From positions 4,185,149 through 4,249,148 of the forward strand of contig NW_023998415.1 of assembly GCF_014805625.2 (NCBI RefSeq): a DNA stretch of 64,000 nt, written 5' to 3'. The translations under genes and the position numbers were made by a program. Each line of letters starts with the position of its first letter. The first letter of the stretch is position 1. Below the pieces are notes generated by a model. That model ran no database searches, was not told the DNA's origin, and saw only the letters and a list, made by a program, of their open reading frames with translations. Below, piece by piece: positions 50,430 to 63,053 of the stretch. The DNA is from Glossina fuscipes (lineage: Eukaryota > Arthropoda > Insecta > Diptera > Glossinidae).

Positions 50430-51600
50430 AAAATGAGAGCGAAAGTATTCATGGAAACATCAAAAAAAAAAAACCAAAAAAAAATTCAGAGAATATTGTG
50501 AATTATTTTTTCTTTTGAAGTCGTGTTAAATAAAATTTCGTGTAAATAAAATTCGTGTAAAAATGAGAATTATGCGTATTTATTTATGGGAATCAGAGGT
50601 CGGCTAAGAAATTCATTTCACTCTCGCTAGTCTAAATTCAAAAACCATTGATATCAGTTCATTAGACTAGTTGTATACTTAAGTTTTCCCTATAGTACTA
50701 ATATCGTAAGTGTATTACTCTTTTTTTACGCTATGTTGATTGTAACCGTGTATTTCATTCTATAAAAAAATCTTTTTTGAAAAGTACTATCACGTGTATC
50801 TTTGTCACATCTGTACTATGAATGGTGTAATAATAGATACGAAGAGTTACATACATTAGATAGTCAAAAATTAAGAAACAAAAAACAAATATATGTATTG
50901 GGCACAATACACAAAAACCACAGGTGACTTGGTTAAAGTTTGTTATGTGTTAGGTAATAAATCTATAAACACTAAAAACATGTAGAAAAAAAAAACGTTT
51001 TTCAAATACTTTAAAAGGGGTTCGTTGTCATTGTCTTCAACCTCATAGTCAGAACAATAAAAAATTTTTTCATGCCTCACTTTCAAAAAACTTTTTATGT
51101 ATTTGTATACCGAAGCACTTTAATTTAAATATTCAAATGTTCGCTTTACATATACTTGAGATGACGCGAACGAAGGCACTTGAAGTCTGCGAAGATGATC
51201 GAGTAATAAACCGTTTTTTCTTTTTAAAATATTCATAAATTCTTAAATCAATACGCTTTTGATTCTTTTTTTCACTAAAACAGTTGATTTATTGGTGTAT
51301 TGTATACACATATACATATAGATATATACTTATATATGTAAATATCTAATATAGTATAACGAAAATCCCGTATTTGATATATATATATATGTAATCTCTC
51401 TCTCTCTCTTTCTCTCTCTCTTTGTAGACAAACTACCTAATTTTCTTTTGAAAACCAAAATTTTTCAAAATATTGAGGAAAAAGGATTTTAATTTCTTTA
51501 CCGGTCGCCATCATTAGAACATAGTCGTTCTACGTAGTTACAGACTAATAGAGTGATAAGCAAAAATTCTCCGCAAGTCTAGCATCACACAACATGTATT
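50430..51600. other. AT-rich DNA, nothing recognised
   Basis: (TA)n and (CT)n lie at about 51380-51421. No frame with protein-like content was seen. Confidence 0.4.
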
Positions 51601-51604
51601 CACA

Positions 51605-52010
51605 GTGTCGTGAGATGTCGTCAAGAATTAAGGTTTTTTTCAAACAGTGTAAGAAATTCTTCACGGCAGTCGATATCAACACTCTTCACACTGTCCACAA
51701 CCGGCCAAAGTTATAGCGTAACTCGCAAGTGTAAGCTTCAAAACTTATTTCGAGGCTGTCAACAACACCAACAAAGCTTTCTTAGTATTCCCGGCGATAC
51801 GTGCACGAAATCATACGACGCACTAGCTTGACTCGTCGTTCTTTAAACACACTGCGCTCCTTTGGAACAATCTCCAAGCAGTAGTCTTGCCCACCGCGCC
51901 TGATGTTTCCACTTTTAAGACAAACGTGCACAGGCAGTTCTCCCCCTTTCCCCCCTTCTCTACTAACAACTTTTCCTAAATACCAACATGTTGGCACATG
52001 TAGATAACAA
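51605..52010 (+). mobile_element. CR1-type retroposon, ORF2 C-terminal fragment
   Basis: In one plus-strand frame 51850-51935 reads ALLWNNLQAVVLPTAPDV, then STFKTNVHR. This matches the conserved C-terminal end of CR1/L2-group ORF2 proteins (R-LWN-LP--V-----L--FK--VHR). The 73-codon frame just upstream (51610-51831) is in another frame and carries no clear match, so there is at least one shift. Orientation is opposite to the reverse-transcriptase fragment at 53265-54000, so they are separate insertions or an inverted arrangement. Confidence 0.55.
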
Positions 52011-52014
52011 CTCG

Positions 52015-53260
52015 TAAGTGGCTGTAACAGAAGAACTAGGAAGAATATCGAAAATCCCGGAAATTCGGAATAGCTTAACTTAATTCAATAAATTTATGAA
52101 CAAAAGAATTGCTCAAGTCGAAAGTCCGAATGTGTCTGTATTCCAACGAGCGAAGTGTTCTAAAATCATAGGTCTCTAGTTGTTATAAACACATACCTTT
52201 AAACTTTATAACAAATTTTTCTAATTTCGTAAATAAAGTCCCAAGTTTTTCACAACTTAGTGGTACGAACATAATTTGAGAAATATTAGGAATAACTTTT
52301 AAAACGAAACGTAATTTCACATAACGGTAGGTGAAGATGATAGATAGCACTTGTTCACACAAGTTGAGCAATACGTTCATGCAAGCATTGATACGAACTC
52401 ACCACAATTTCAACCATTTTTGACACGTAATTGTGAACCAATGTGAGTGTTCTTGTTAAAAAAGGGGTGAAAAATTCAGTATCGGAGATGTCTTCAAATA
52501 TATATCAAAGATGAACTCGCTAGCTACGCTAGCTACGAAAACTTTTTTTTCTTCGGTGAAATTTAGACTTGAAACTTTGCCGTGCCAGCTTAGGCGACAA
52601 TGAACGTGTTGGAGAAGATCGGAAACTGCAATCACTAACGAAAACATCGCTCAAGTTTCCCAGATCGCGTTAGACAGTCATCGAATTAGGCTTAAAAATA
52701 TAGCGGATTGTATCAAAATTTAGCCAAGAGGAAGCTGACTATAAGTTGAACGCCGCGTTTGCTTACCGTAAAACAAAAAGACCAAATCACACGTCCATTG
52801 TTAACCGATTGCCTTGCCCAAAATATTATCTGGATATAACCTTCTGGATTCCATTTTCCATTTCCTTTATTCATTTATTAAGTGACTATAACGCCAAAGA
52901 CCTATTACCTAGTTACGTAAATACATTTCAAGTGCAAAAAGAAACTTGCAAATCAGCTAGATGTGTGTTATTGTAATCATCTTGCTCTATAAGGTCCATA
53001 ACCAGCAACAAAATTTACATTATGAGTTTAGCAGTCCGATCAATTTTTTTCTCAGACTCATTGCATTATAACAATATCTAGCGATACGAAGCGCAAAAGT
53101 ACGTTCAGCTGAAGAGTTGATAATAAACGTGGTACTAATATAAAAAGATTTCTATGCGATCTAGAGAACTGCCGTCATTCAATTAAAAGGCTTCTGGAAC
53201 GAGTTTGAATGATTTTGCAAAGGCAAACTGAATTTTAGACAATCGGGAAAGAAGAATTTG
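52015..53260. other. AT-rich DNA, nothing recognised
   Basis: A short duplicated block GCTAGCTAC lies at about 52519-52537. Frames at 52183-52380, 52456-52647 and 52746-52976 have no family signature. Confidence 0.4.
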
Positions 53261-53264
53261 AGTA

Positions 53265-54000
53265 AAGCATGAACGAAGCAGGAGATGTGGTCTCCAAGTT
53301 TGACGTCTTATACCGGTTAACACCACTTTGAAACCTATCTAAGGTATACCTTGAGCACTCAGAAAAGACTTCAATACAATAGTTAACAGGCGCCATGAGG
53401 AGGGGAATATGCAACTTTAGCGGGGACATTGTCAATGTGGGGGCCAAAGTTGAGTTTGCGATCAAACGTTACCCCAAGACCTTAGACCTTGCATTCAACC
53501 TACAAAATCAATAAAATGTCCAGATATTTTTATAGTAAGATTGAGTGACCCAGCACGGAGAGAATTGAAGAATAAGGCTACAATTTTGCTAGAGTTACTA
53601 CGAAGCGTATTATCTATCATCCAGGAGTTAACAATAGCTTAAGACAAATAATCTTTTCGTGCAAATGCAAATCATTTGCATTAACTCTATAAAGTAGAAA
53701 GATTTCGTCGTTACCAGCCAAATTCGCCAGATTATTTGCGAAGATATTAAAGAATAGCGGCTGCACCAGATATAGTCCCAATTAGAGTCATTCACAAAAA
53801 CTGTTTACCTATTTACAATCGGAAATTTATGACCACACAAACTAGAAAGCAGTCCGAGAAAAGTTGAATTTATCAAATAATTTGTTAAAAACTCTAATAT
53901 TATATGTGAAAAGCACGGTCCCCAGTAATTGAAGTGTATTTTGAGAGTCACAAGAAACTCCTGAATTGATTCTATCGGAAGCTTTCACTCAAACTTATAT
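53265..54000 (-). mobile_element. Decayed CR1/Jockey-type reverse transcriptase
   Basis: Minus-strand frames give RT landmarks in order. A GTISGAA and LYNLFANNL segment near 53740-53790 corresponds to the family SGVPQGS and LFNIFINDL block. A degraded catalytic box reads VNANDLHL near 53670-53690, where YADDLKL is expected. LGVTFDRKLNFGPHIDNV lies at 53426-53478, equal to the family DLGV-D-KL-F--HI block. NYCIEVFS then R-TLDRFQ lie near 53310-53380, equal to the LEY-S-VW and IE-VQ thumb region. Several stops separate the parts. About 240 codons of the RT thumb and palm are represented. Confidence 0.7.
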
Positions 54001-55415
54001 ACTCATAGAACGTGTATATGTATGTATAAACAGATGAATAAGTCGCTAACCAAAGCAAAACTAAGCAAAAATATGCAAAAATTGTCTTAAAAGTAAGAAA
54101 AAAGGTCATCATCATCATCACCTATACCGGCACCCTTAGTGAAACTTCAACAGTTAGCAGCACATAGTAAGTATTGGCTTTTTCTGTTAAAATTACCGCT
54201 AACTTTTAATCTATAATTGACAACATTTTATCAGCAAGCACTTAACCTTAATCAAAGCAATACAGTGCGGTAACTTAAGCATGCCGTACTCCAAAAATTA
54301 TTGAAATACCTGCAACCTTTATACACAACCACTAACAAGAAGGTTAAGCTACATTGCTGCGTGTGTTTCAGTCTCTACTTCCATATCTCATCGCGTCATG
54401 GACTTTAGTCAATACAAAAATAAATTCACTGACAACATTATTCTGCTGCTGCTGTTGTTGTTGCTGTTGCTGCCGCGTTTCTTAAATATCTTTCAATTGC
54501 TTAAAAGCAATTAACTCTCTGCTACTATAGTAAATTGGTGTTAACTGGTTAACGTTAGCGTTAGCGTTAGCGGTGGTTTGGTGTTTGATAGCATTTACTG
54601 ATTTCTTTTTTTACCCAATCAATTTTTCCGATTTGATTTTGTACTTAAAAATTTTATCACGTAATTAAAGAAACGAGAACATCCCACCGCATAACCCACC
54701 AAATAAAGCTACGGCACAAACATCAGCATCTTCTCGATAGGAATATCCACTATTTTCCATGATTTGATTAAAATTGAAGATGAATTTTAATTAAAATCCT
54801 TTTTCACATTCCTTTCTCCTTATCCTCTTTAGGTTTCCTCATTTTTCATAAGCTGCTTTAGGGCGATTGTTTTTAGTACGTATTACAATATGAACTTTTT
54901 TTTATAATCAAGCAAATGCCACACGCATACATATACATACACAAAGAAGCCTAGAGTCAAAGTATTGTTATGCGTTTCGTCCTTTCTTTCTTTCTATCTT
55001 TAATATCTAATGAATGAGTGAGCATAAGAGAAATGGTATCGGTTCGATGGTACACCATTACAATATTTCTGATGACGGTGACGTTATGTTTCTCAAGGCG
55101 GCGAATTTTTTTCAATTCTTCTGCTTCTTCTTTATTACAAGAAGAAACTTTATTTTGACATACAAACAGTTATGATTGTTTGTATATTTTATTTGGGGCT
55201 GTTAATCTAAGATATTTTCCAGATGCTTTGAGGCCACAAAAAAAATTTGTAATTCCAGTTCATTTTACATATATAAAATGCCACTGTATTAATATTGTAA
55301 TTAGTGGAAACAAAAACAATTGGTTGACCATAAGAATGCACTTAATGTTTTTTGAGTTTTTTTTGATTAAAAAATCGAGTGAAAAAGCCATTAATTTGTA
55401 ATTTGAAAGTTATAA
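54001..55415. other. AT-rich DNA with trinucleotide and hexamer runs
   Basis: It holds a CTG/TTG run at about 54443-54471 and four GTTAGC-type units at about 54554-54577. No gene was recognised; the frame at 55180-55401 has no signature. Confidence 0.4.
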
Positions 55416-55419
55416 TTTT

Positions 55420-56285
55420 TATACCCCGCCAATACGTTTGTAATACCGAGAAGGAAGTTTCCCGCACCTCTTGATTATCATAAAATCCTGTATCAATTTA
55501 AGCATGTCTATCCGTCCATCTTATTTTAAGAAATATCTTATCTTAGAAATTAGGTTCTCAGCCGTAAATTGCCGAACGCATTAGAAGTCCTTGCACGTTT
55601 GCAGATTCGTGGTGAAAAGGGTCCAAATCGGTCACAAGATAACCATATGGTATAATAGAGAGACAACCTAAGAATATCACCGTTTTCAAAAACAGGTACA
55701 ACTTGCATTTTCTTCTTTTTTCTTTTATTAGTACCCTTTAAGAATATGCCAGTTTCTATATAAAGTCGGAAAAAATCGATCGCGACTCCAATATTATAGA
55801 GTAAAGTAAAATTTCTTTTTTTCGCCTTTATTTCAGTTCTTTTTAAGATAAAACTGATGGATTCCTATTCCGTACACTGATAGGTTTTGATCCACGTTTA
55901 AACCCTCGTGAAATCGCTTCAAATTCGATCAATTCCTCATGCAAAATTCTATTTGGAAAAATTGATAAAAGTGAAAAAATTTTTCATTTTTAATTATTCT
56001 GAATCAAAATCGGTTGAAAGCCGTATGCCAACATAATAAATGAATATGGACAAAAGTGGATAGTATGCGACTATGTTTTTTCATATATAGGTTAATATAA
56101 AAGAATTTATTACGAAACAAAAGACTTAATTTGTAGTACTTTATGGTGAAAAACGGTGCAAGATAGTTATTCAACATATATAATCTTACTGTACAAAACT
56201 TGGATCACATTACTCTATTTTTCGGTCTCGCTCGCTTACAAAGACTCTCACCAAGAGCAAGCCTTTATACCTCAGCAATTTCCAT
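55420..56285. repeat. Diverged A/B/C-family repeat block
   Basis: It opens with TTTATACCCCGCCAATACG, has AATACCGAGAAGGAAG and ATGTCTATCCGTCCATC (the family A core). It continues into text resembling 24770-24920 (CTATATAAAGTCGGAAAAA) and then family B-like blocks. The order suggests several repeat pieces side by side or one long composite element. Confidence 0.45.
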
Positions 56286-56289
56286 TCGT

Positions 56290-58888
56290 TTTTAATTTTA
56301 TAATGAATGTCAGTAAAAAATAATAATAAGATCTTCTTGGATTAAGTTAGTTTAGCTATCGATCGATTCAGATATCATCCATATATGACTTCTTAAAGAA
56401 AACCAAGCTTAATATGGTAAGGAAATATAATTTCTTGCATTTTGTGACGAAATTAATTCAAGCATAAATTGTATGACATAAAAAGAAATACTCCAGATCG
56501 GTTCACATTTCAGCTTCATTTCTATATATATGCTTTTTTGTTTGTTTTTTAAATGATCAATTACTCCGCGACATGGTTTTTATACATGCAACACCATGAT
56601 GATCAGAAAGGAGTAGGAAGAGGGAGAGGGAGAGAGAGACAGAGAGAGAGAGAGTAAGAAACAAGAGGCGGCAACAGCCTACAAGGTGAATACCCGATCA
56701 GTAAGTGTTACGGATTTATATCGATATCTATATAAATATATATATGCATACACTAACTACAAAAAGTAAGTGCTGCGCGGGTTTATCGAATATCAGAAAT
56801 ATTTTTTTTCTAAATTTGCGGCGCTGTAATAGATATCTGTGTCAAATTTCACAAAATAACCGTCGTTAGTGTTTCACCTGCATTTGGTTTTATGCGACAC
56901 AAAAAGTATTTGTTCGGAGTTTTGCAATATTTGAAATGAGATGAGATGATCAAGCGACCCAGAAGCAACCTATCAATCAAGCGAACATCGTGCCAAGATT
57001 GAAGACGCTGCGTCAAATTCGGTCAAAGATCAAAGTGATGTTAATAGGCTGAATGAATTCCTATGAATTCCTTCCGGTAGGCCGAACTATTAACAGAGAA
57101 TATTGTTTGAATTTGTGAATTACTTTGAAGGCAACGATATACTTTTAAAAAATAAAAAGAAATCTGTTCTTAGCTTTTTATGCACTGTAGCGTATATATA
57201 TATGTACACACATTTAAATATGTTAATGACAATATTAACTCACATCAGTGATTTATAAAAGGAAATATGAAATTTATATTAGCAAAAATATAATCTACAG
57301 GTATATATATATATATCTATCTATCCATATAGTCTATAGATATATATACACAATCTACAAATTCATTACGTCTTGCTAATCCGGACCTTTTAATATTAAC
57401 TGCGCCTTTTTCATTTATGCCCAAGTGGATCACTCCTATTATTATTTATATGTAAGAACATATAGATTTTTTCATATTTATATATCGAGTTTACGTCTAT
57501 TGTAAATTACATATTTTTATACATTTTCATTTATTATTTGTACGCTGAAACCGCATAACATCGAAACAAACGACAAGGTGTATACTGGCCCTTCAATGGC
57601 GATCAAAACAAATGGAAATCCATAACGAAGAATAATAAGTACGTAAGAAGTAATAAATGTTCAATTGAAGATGGCTATTATTAACTTGAATGAATACGCT
57701 TTTGAAGAACCCTAATTAAATATCTTACATACACAGCTTACATACGATTTTGTATTAAATTTAATGACTCAGATATATCAAGTACATCAAGTACGTCAAA
57801 ATTGTAGATAATTCGACAACATTTCTGATGGCTTTCAAGCATCTAGAATAATCGATATTGACGCAATTCGTAACTGAATTGATTGGACTTTCGTTGCATA
57901 TCCACGCCTAGACCTGGCGATATTAAGCTAAAGTCAACTTATTTCGAGACTACACGAAACGAACAACTCAAAGGCTAAAAGTTAAGAAACATGATACTTT
58001 CTAACTCACCTTGTCCGTATCAGAGCAATGTACATATATATCTAAGCTATTTTGTATATTTTCGTTTATTTATACGAATTTATTTAATTTATTTGACTTA
58101 TTTATTTCAGCACCTGTTAAATGTTTTTAATCAATAGTGCCATATCTTTAAATTAATCAAGAAATTAAAGCAGTAAAGCAGTTATGAATGACGATAAAAC
58201 AAAAACAACAACAACAAAAGGCTATCGTGAATGCTGGCTAGTTAAGCTTAGTCAAGTTGCGAATCATAAGAGCCGCCTAAGGGAGCCAGCTTGTCTCTGT
58301 AAACCGCAGCGTCCAAAGTTCAAAAACTTGATCGCATACTTAGTGAGGTCACATAAATATTTTCATGCAATAAACCAATTTATATATTTTCACTATCTAC
58401 AAAGCATGAATATTCGTTTTTTTTTTTTTAAATGGAATATAATTTCTAGTTAATTAGTTAATTAGTCAATTAGTTATATTTAAAGGAAACGATATTAAAA
58501 CAGCAAGCAAAACATACTCGACTTAACTCGAAACACTTGATGTAAGCTTTCATTTTTGTTGTTGTAAAGGCGTTTCGAAATCGGAGAATACATATACTTC
58601 ATTGTGAACATACAACTGCTACTCAAGACATAACACCATTCGAAACACGTATCAATTTACTTCGCAACTATGATATGTATGTGGCAGCAACACCCATAGG
58701 CAATATTTATGTAAGCCTGTGCTTGTGAAAATCACTCCATTTTTTAATAAAATAGCCTGTAGAACCTAATTAATGAATATATAAACACTACCATTATTAT
58801 TGTATAGTGATACCTTCAATTAAACGTCCGAATGGGATCGATCAACAATAATAAACGTCAGAGCCACGGGAGCGCAGTAATTTCTCTT
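56290..58888. other. AT-rich DNA, nothing recognised
   Basis: A GA run lies at about 56617-56655 and (TA)n near 57303-57348. The frame at 58184-58453 has no recognised domain. Confidence 0.4.
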
Positions 58889-58890
58889 AC

Positions 58891-59076
58891 TCTACGAGAA
58901 GTGTGGTGAATATGCCCTTTTCTCCGGTGATATTCTGAGCATGAGAATACAAAATGCCATCCATTGAATAGAATATGTGTTGGAGGTGTCGAAACACTTA
59001 GGTAAGGATTTACATCATTGCTGTAAGATTCGCACGTGTGGTCCATAGCTCTCAGGTCTTGATCAGATCCTTTCGC
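58891..59076 (-). other. Possible orphan exon, unknown protein
   Basis: On the minus strand a pyrimidine-rich acceptor ending TTTGCACGCAG lies directly above 59076, and a GTAAGAG donor lies directly below 58891. Between them are 186 bp, exactly 62 codons, open in the frame of the larger 89-codon ORF (58858-59127), so the exon would be phase 0 at both ends. The peptide looks protein-like (NDVNPYLSVSTPPTHI, then GWHFVFSC, then a basic HHTSRR end), and local GC is higher than in the flanks. I do not recognise the protein and found no partner exons. Chance occurrence cannot be excluded. Confidence 0.28.
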
Positions 59077-59129
59077 CTGCGTGCAAAGAAAAGATTGCAG
59101 CCTAATAGATGCGCAAAATGTGTTCAAAA

Positions 59130-60776
59130 CTTTTCAGGGTCTCGAGCATGCATATGCATAGGGGGTTCTATGGCAACTTTTTCACGGACATAAAGAAATT
59201 TTTACATCAATCAAGTCTTCAAGCGAGTGCTTGTTCTCTATAAAGCTGTGCTCACCTCACTTTTGCAACTGCCCACCTGAATGGTCTTCCCCGCATTTCT
59301 CCCAAGTAAAACTTACACTAGCTCTATCCTCTTTGTGTCCTCTTCCTCTATTTTTGCAAAACGCATACAAGACTCATGTAAAAATAGGAGATGAAAATTG
59401 TTCTAATCACTCTGTTGACAAGCTTACAATCATAAAAATCATTAGATTTTCTCACAGTCCCATCATATTTCGTTCGCCAACACATATGATGCAAGAAATG
59501 TGTTAAGCAATAATATCGTTTTGTGTTCACTATAATTAACCTTAATATACCCTATACCACTTGTGGTGCAATATCCAGAAGAACTTGAGATAAATGTATC
59601 TTTTATTTTACGGGTCGATTAACTATTATTTTTTTAATCATTTTTTTGAATGGAAACAACGCAGAGAACTTATTTATATACCCGTTACATAGAAAAAAAT
59701 GTTCACACTTGTAAAGAAGAAAGTGAAGAGCACTGATCATAGCAGCTTCTACAACTCAATCAATCTTTGTTTCGCAGAACACACCACAAAATCGAATGAC
59801 CATTGTTTCTAGGGAAGAAGCCAGCGGTACGATAAGTTAAGCTCCGCACATACCACAATTGATTTAATGACTTTTAAACACATGTATGGGCGTAACAAGG
59901 TTAAATTTAAACTCTTTTTGTCTTCGATCTTCAAATGCCAAGATATCCCGTTTACTGAAAAGACTTATAACAGAGCTCGACGATTGAAGTCGACCACAAA
60001 AACTGCACTTTTGGAATCAATTAAAATTTCACCTTTTTGTTTATCTTTTTTGTTGATATTCTACGGAGTCTTTAGCCAATTAGGAAAAGAAAACAAGATG
60101 CCATCGTGTATATTAATTGTTAAAACAGAGGCCAACAAGACCCCGTTTTTTGATAAAAAAAAAACTGTTGAGTTTGCACATTTGCATCCACATCCACTCC
60201 AGTGACCCATATGCCCGATAAAAATGCCGATTTTGTAATCTCTTGCTTCAATTTCCTAATTTCTAACCCACAAAATTAGGAGTTAAAAAACTGAATGTTT
60301 ACATAAGAAGAAGCAGAAGAAAATGACGAAACTTTTACATTTAGCAAATAATGCAAAAATTAAGTTAAATGAATGTACAACTAATTGCGATAAAATAATG
60401 GTTTCGCTATTACTTGACATTTGATAAATCAATAGAAGGCATTCCGCAACAGTCCTGATTATTATAACCCATTAAAGATAACGAGCGTAAACCTAATTTT
60501 GATAATGAAAATTTTGCTTCATTTGTGACTGAATTATTTATATTGGCCATTACGTTATTATTGAGAAATTGTTGACTAATCTTATAGATAAACATCATAC
60601 ACTGCTAGAATATTTTCATATTGATCAACTTGGAAATAAATTAATATTATCTGTCATTTTTTTTTTTTTTTTTTTTTTTTTCATTTGTCTATGAAATTTG
60701 ACAAAAAAAAATGTAATTTATTGCATATAATTAAAAGAATCGAAATAAAGCACAAGAAAATAAGACGATATATTTC

Positions 60777-60814
<38 letters not shown>

Positions 60815-61110
60815 CTAATACGTAGATATACATGTAATACACTCGTAACGTCCGAATTTTTCTTCACTTGTAATTATATATTTTGATATTGCATATATGT
60901 GAAGAGTACGGAAACCATAAATCCATCACGATCGACGTCAGTGAGAAGCACTATCAATCAAAACGCTTAACACCCGTAACGTAAATAAACAAACCGTGAT
61001 TTGTAAGCATAAGCACAAGCCACTACTATCGTTATTGGTTAGATAAGAAATTAAGGGTAGTCGAGTACTTAAATAATTTCATAATAAAAAGAAAAACTAA
61101 TAGCAAGAAT
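59130..61110. other. AT-rich DNA upstream of the carboxypeptidase
   Basis: A 22-base T run lies at about 60659-60680 and (TA)n at about 60780-60812. The 112-codon frame at 59867-60205 shows no domain. Confidence 0.4.
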
Positions 61111-61185
61111 TTTTTATATGACTGGTAGCAGTCAATGCATTAACGCGTTAATAAATATATATAATAGAAGAGGCAAAAATTCAAG
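61111..61185 (+). promoter_or_regulatory. Candidate core promoter and 5' leader
   Basis: TTTTTATATG at 61111-61120 and ATAAATATATATAATAG at 61151-61167 are the two TATA-like strings ahead of the start codon. A GCAGTCAAT string at about 61128-61136 could be an initiator. If the first TATA is used, the leader would be about 40 bp. The start-codon context TTCAAG before ATG has the preferred A at -3. The assignment is by position and motif only. Confidence 0.3.
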
Positions 61186-62619
61186 ATGTACTTAAAAATT
61201 ATTTTAAGTCTTTTACTCTGTGGTATTGCTTTATCGAAAGCCGACTCCTATTTGGGGTAAATATTTTGAAATGAAAAAAAAAACAAAAAAAAAAAAAATT
61301 TTTTTTTTTTTCATATTTAATTAATGTCGCGTTTAATTTCATGTATACTTTGTATTATATTTGATTATAGTTACAAAGTTTACGATATTGATGCGAAAAA
61401 TGATTTTGAAAAGGAGGTGATCTTTAGATTGTCAGGCAACGACGATTATGATTTCTTCGACTTACCTAAGATAATTGGCAAGCCAGCACGAGTCATGGTA
61501 CAGCCAAAGGACCAAATGGAATTCGAGACCACTTTAAATAAATTCGGAATTGATTACAATGTTATTAATGAAGATATTGGGCAAACATTGGAAATCGAGC
61601 GTTTACAAAATAACTTTTTACGTGCTGCCCTAGGTCGAAGTTCGCGTATTAGTTTTTCTAATTTTCAACGCTTTGGGGCGATAAACGCTTACCTTGACGA
61701 ATTGGCTAAAGCTTATCCTAATCGCGTTAGCGTTAAAACAATTGGGAAATCTTATGAAAATCGCGATATGAAAGCCATTACCATTACGGACGGTGACCTT
61801 TCGCATAAGAAAAAAGCGATACTTGTCGATGGCGGTATTCATGCCCGCGAATGGATTGCTCCAGCTGCGACCATATATATTATACATCAGTTGGTCGAAA
61901 ATTTCGAGAAAAACTCGAACCTATTAAAAGAATACGATTGGATTATTTTGCCCGTAGTCAATCCTGATGGCTATGAATATACGCATACAAATTCGCGTAT
62001 GTGGCGTAAAACTCGTCGACCTATAGATGGAAAATGCTTCGGTACTGATGGTAATCGTAACTTTGATTATCATTGGGGTGAAGTTGGTGCTTCAGCAGTA
62101 TCTTGTGCCGATACCTTTAAAGGCCCCACTGCATTCTCTGAACCAGAAACCAGAGCTCTTCGTGATTTAATGCTTACCTTGAAAGGTCGCGCTAAAATGT
62201 ATTTAACTCTGCACTCCTACGGCAGTTATCTTCTATATCCTTGGGGCTGGACTTCGTAAGTAATGCATTAATAATCATAGAGAAAAAATTATTGCATTTC
62301 TATCGCTTTTTATATGTACAGTGAATTGCCTGAAACCTGGAGAGATATCGACGAAGTTGCCCAAGCTGGTGCTTCAGCTATTAAGAAGGCCACTGGAAGC
62401 CAATACACTGTCGGTTCATCGACCAATGTCTTATATGCTGCTGCCGGTGGTAGTGATGATTATGCTTACGCTGAAGCTAAAATCCCTATTGCGATTACCA
62501 TGGAATTGCCCGCAGGTGGTAGCGGTTTCGATCCTTCTCCAGATCAAATACAACCCTACGTCGAAGAGACTTGGATTGGCATTAAAGCCATGGCTGAAAA
62601 GGTTATCGAAAAATATTAA
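61186..62619 (+). CDS. Secreted zinc carboxypeptidase (M14A), B-like
   Basis: A three-exon gene: 61186-61256, 61371-62255 and 62322-62619. It has introns of 114 bp (GTAAAT...TTATAG) and 66 bp (GTAAGT...GTACAG), and the phases join cleanly into 417 residues. Residues 1-19 form a signal peptide, about 20-113 the M14 propeptide, with activation likely after Arg113 or Arg116. Mature-domain residues by alignment to bovine carboxypeptidase A: zinc ligands His181, Glu184 and His305; substrate carboxylate binding by Arg236, Asn252 and Arg253; Tyr357; catalytic Glu380; and a Cys246-Cys269 disulphide with the family's 23-residue spacing. Asp364 sits at the S1' position (255), as in carboxypeptidase B, but Gly316 at position 207 is A-like, so basic specificity is inferred, not certain. 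It is probably a gut digestive exopeptidase. Reading exon 2 from the upstream ATG at 61324 would start in the intron and is wrong. No relative lies within the window. Confidence 0.96.
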
Positions 62620-62630
62620 AATGTTTTGTA

Positions 62631-62636
62631 AATAAA
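62631..62636 (+). terminator. Polyadenylation signal of the carboxypeptidase gene
   Basis: AATAAA lies 12 bp after the stop codon. It is the first canonical signal and implies a very short 3' UTR, as is common for fly digestive enzyme genes. Confidence 0.7.
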
Positions 62637-62639
62637 TTT

Positions 62640-63019
62640 CTTAGTTGCCTGCGATAACTTGAGCTCTTATTTAATTTTATATATATCATCTAGACGAAAT
62701 TTTTGGACTCGAAACATTTATTCACTTTGCCTTAGCGTCTTTGAAAGTCTTAAGTTAAATCAGAAACAACTAATATTTTAGGAAATAAATAAGATAGATA
62801 TATGAAATTTTTAAAAGTTACTCTAAATGGAAGTATATTATGCGTAAATGAAAAGTTCCTTGAAGACATATTGAAATATTAAAAATTTTACTTCAGCTTT
62901 CAATAATCAATTTAATATTTCAATTTTAAATATTTCTCGACAAAGGAGAGACAATCGTTATTATCCTAGCATACGTAATGGAAGTGAATAATTTAGATTG
63001 AATGGTACAATTTTGTAAG

Positions 63020-63053
<34 letters not shown>

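Noticed and set aside
61324..61370. ATG at 61324 as start of the carboxypeptidase
   Set aside because: It lies in intron 1; the segment lacks a signal peptide and propeptide start, whereas exon 1 at 61186-61256 supplies both in phase.
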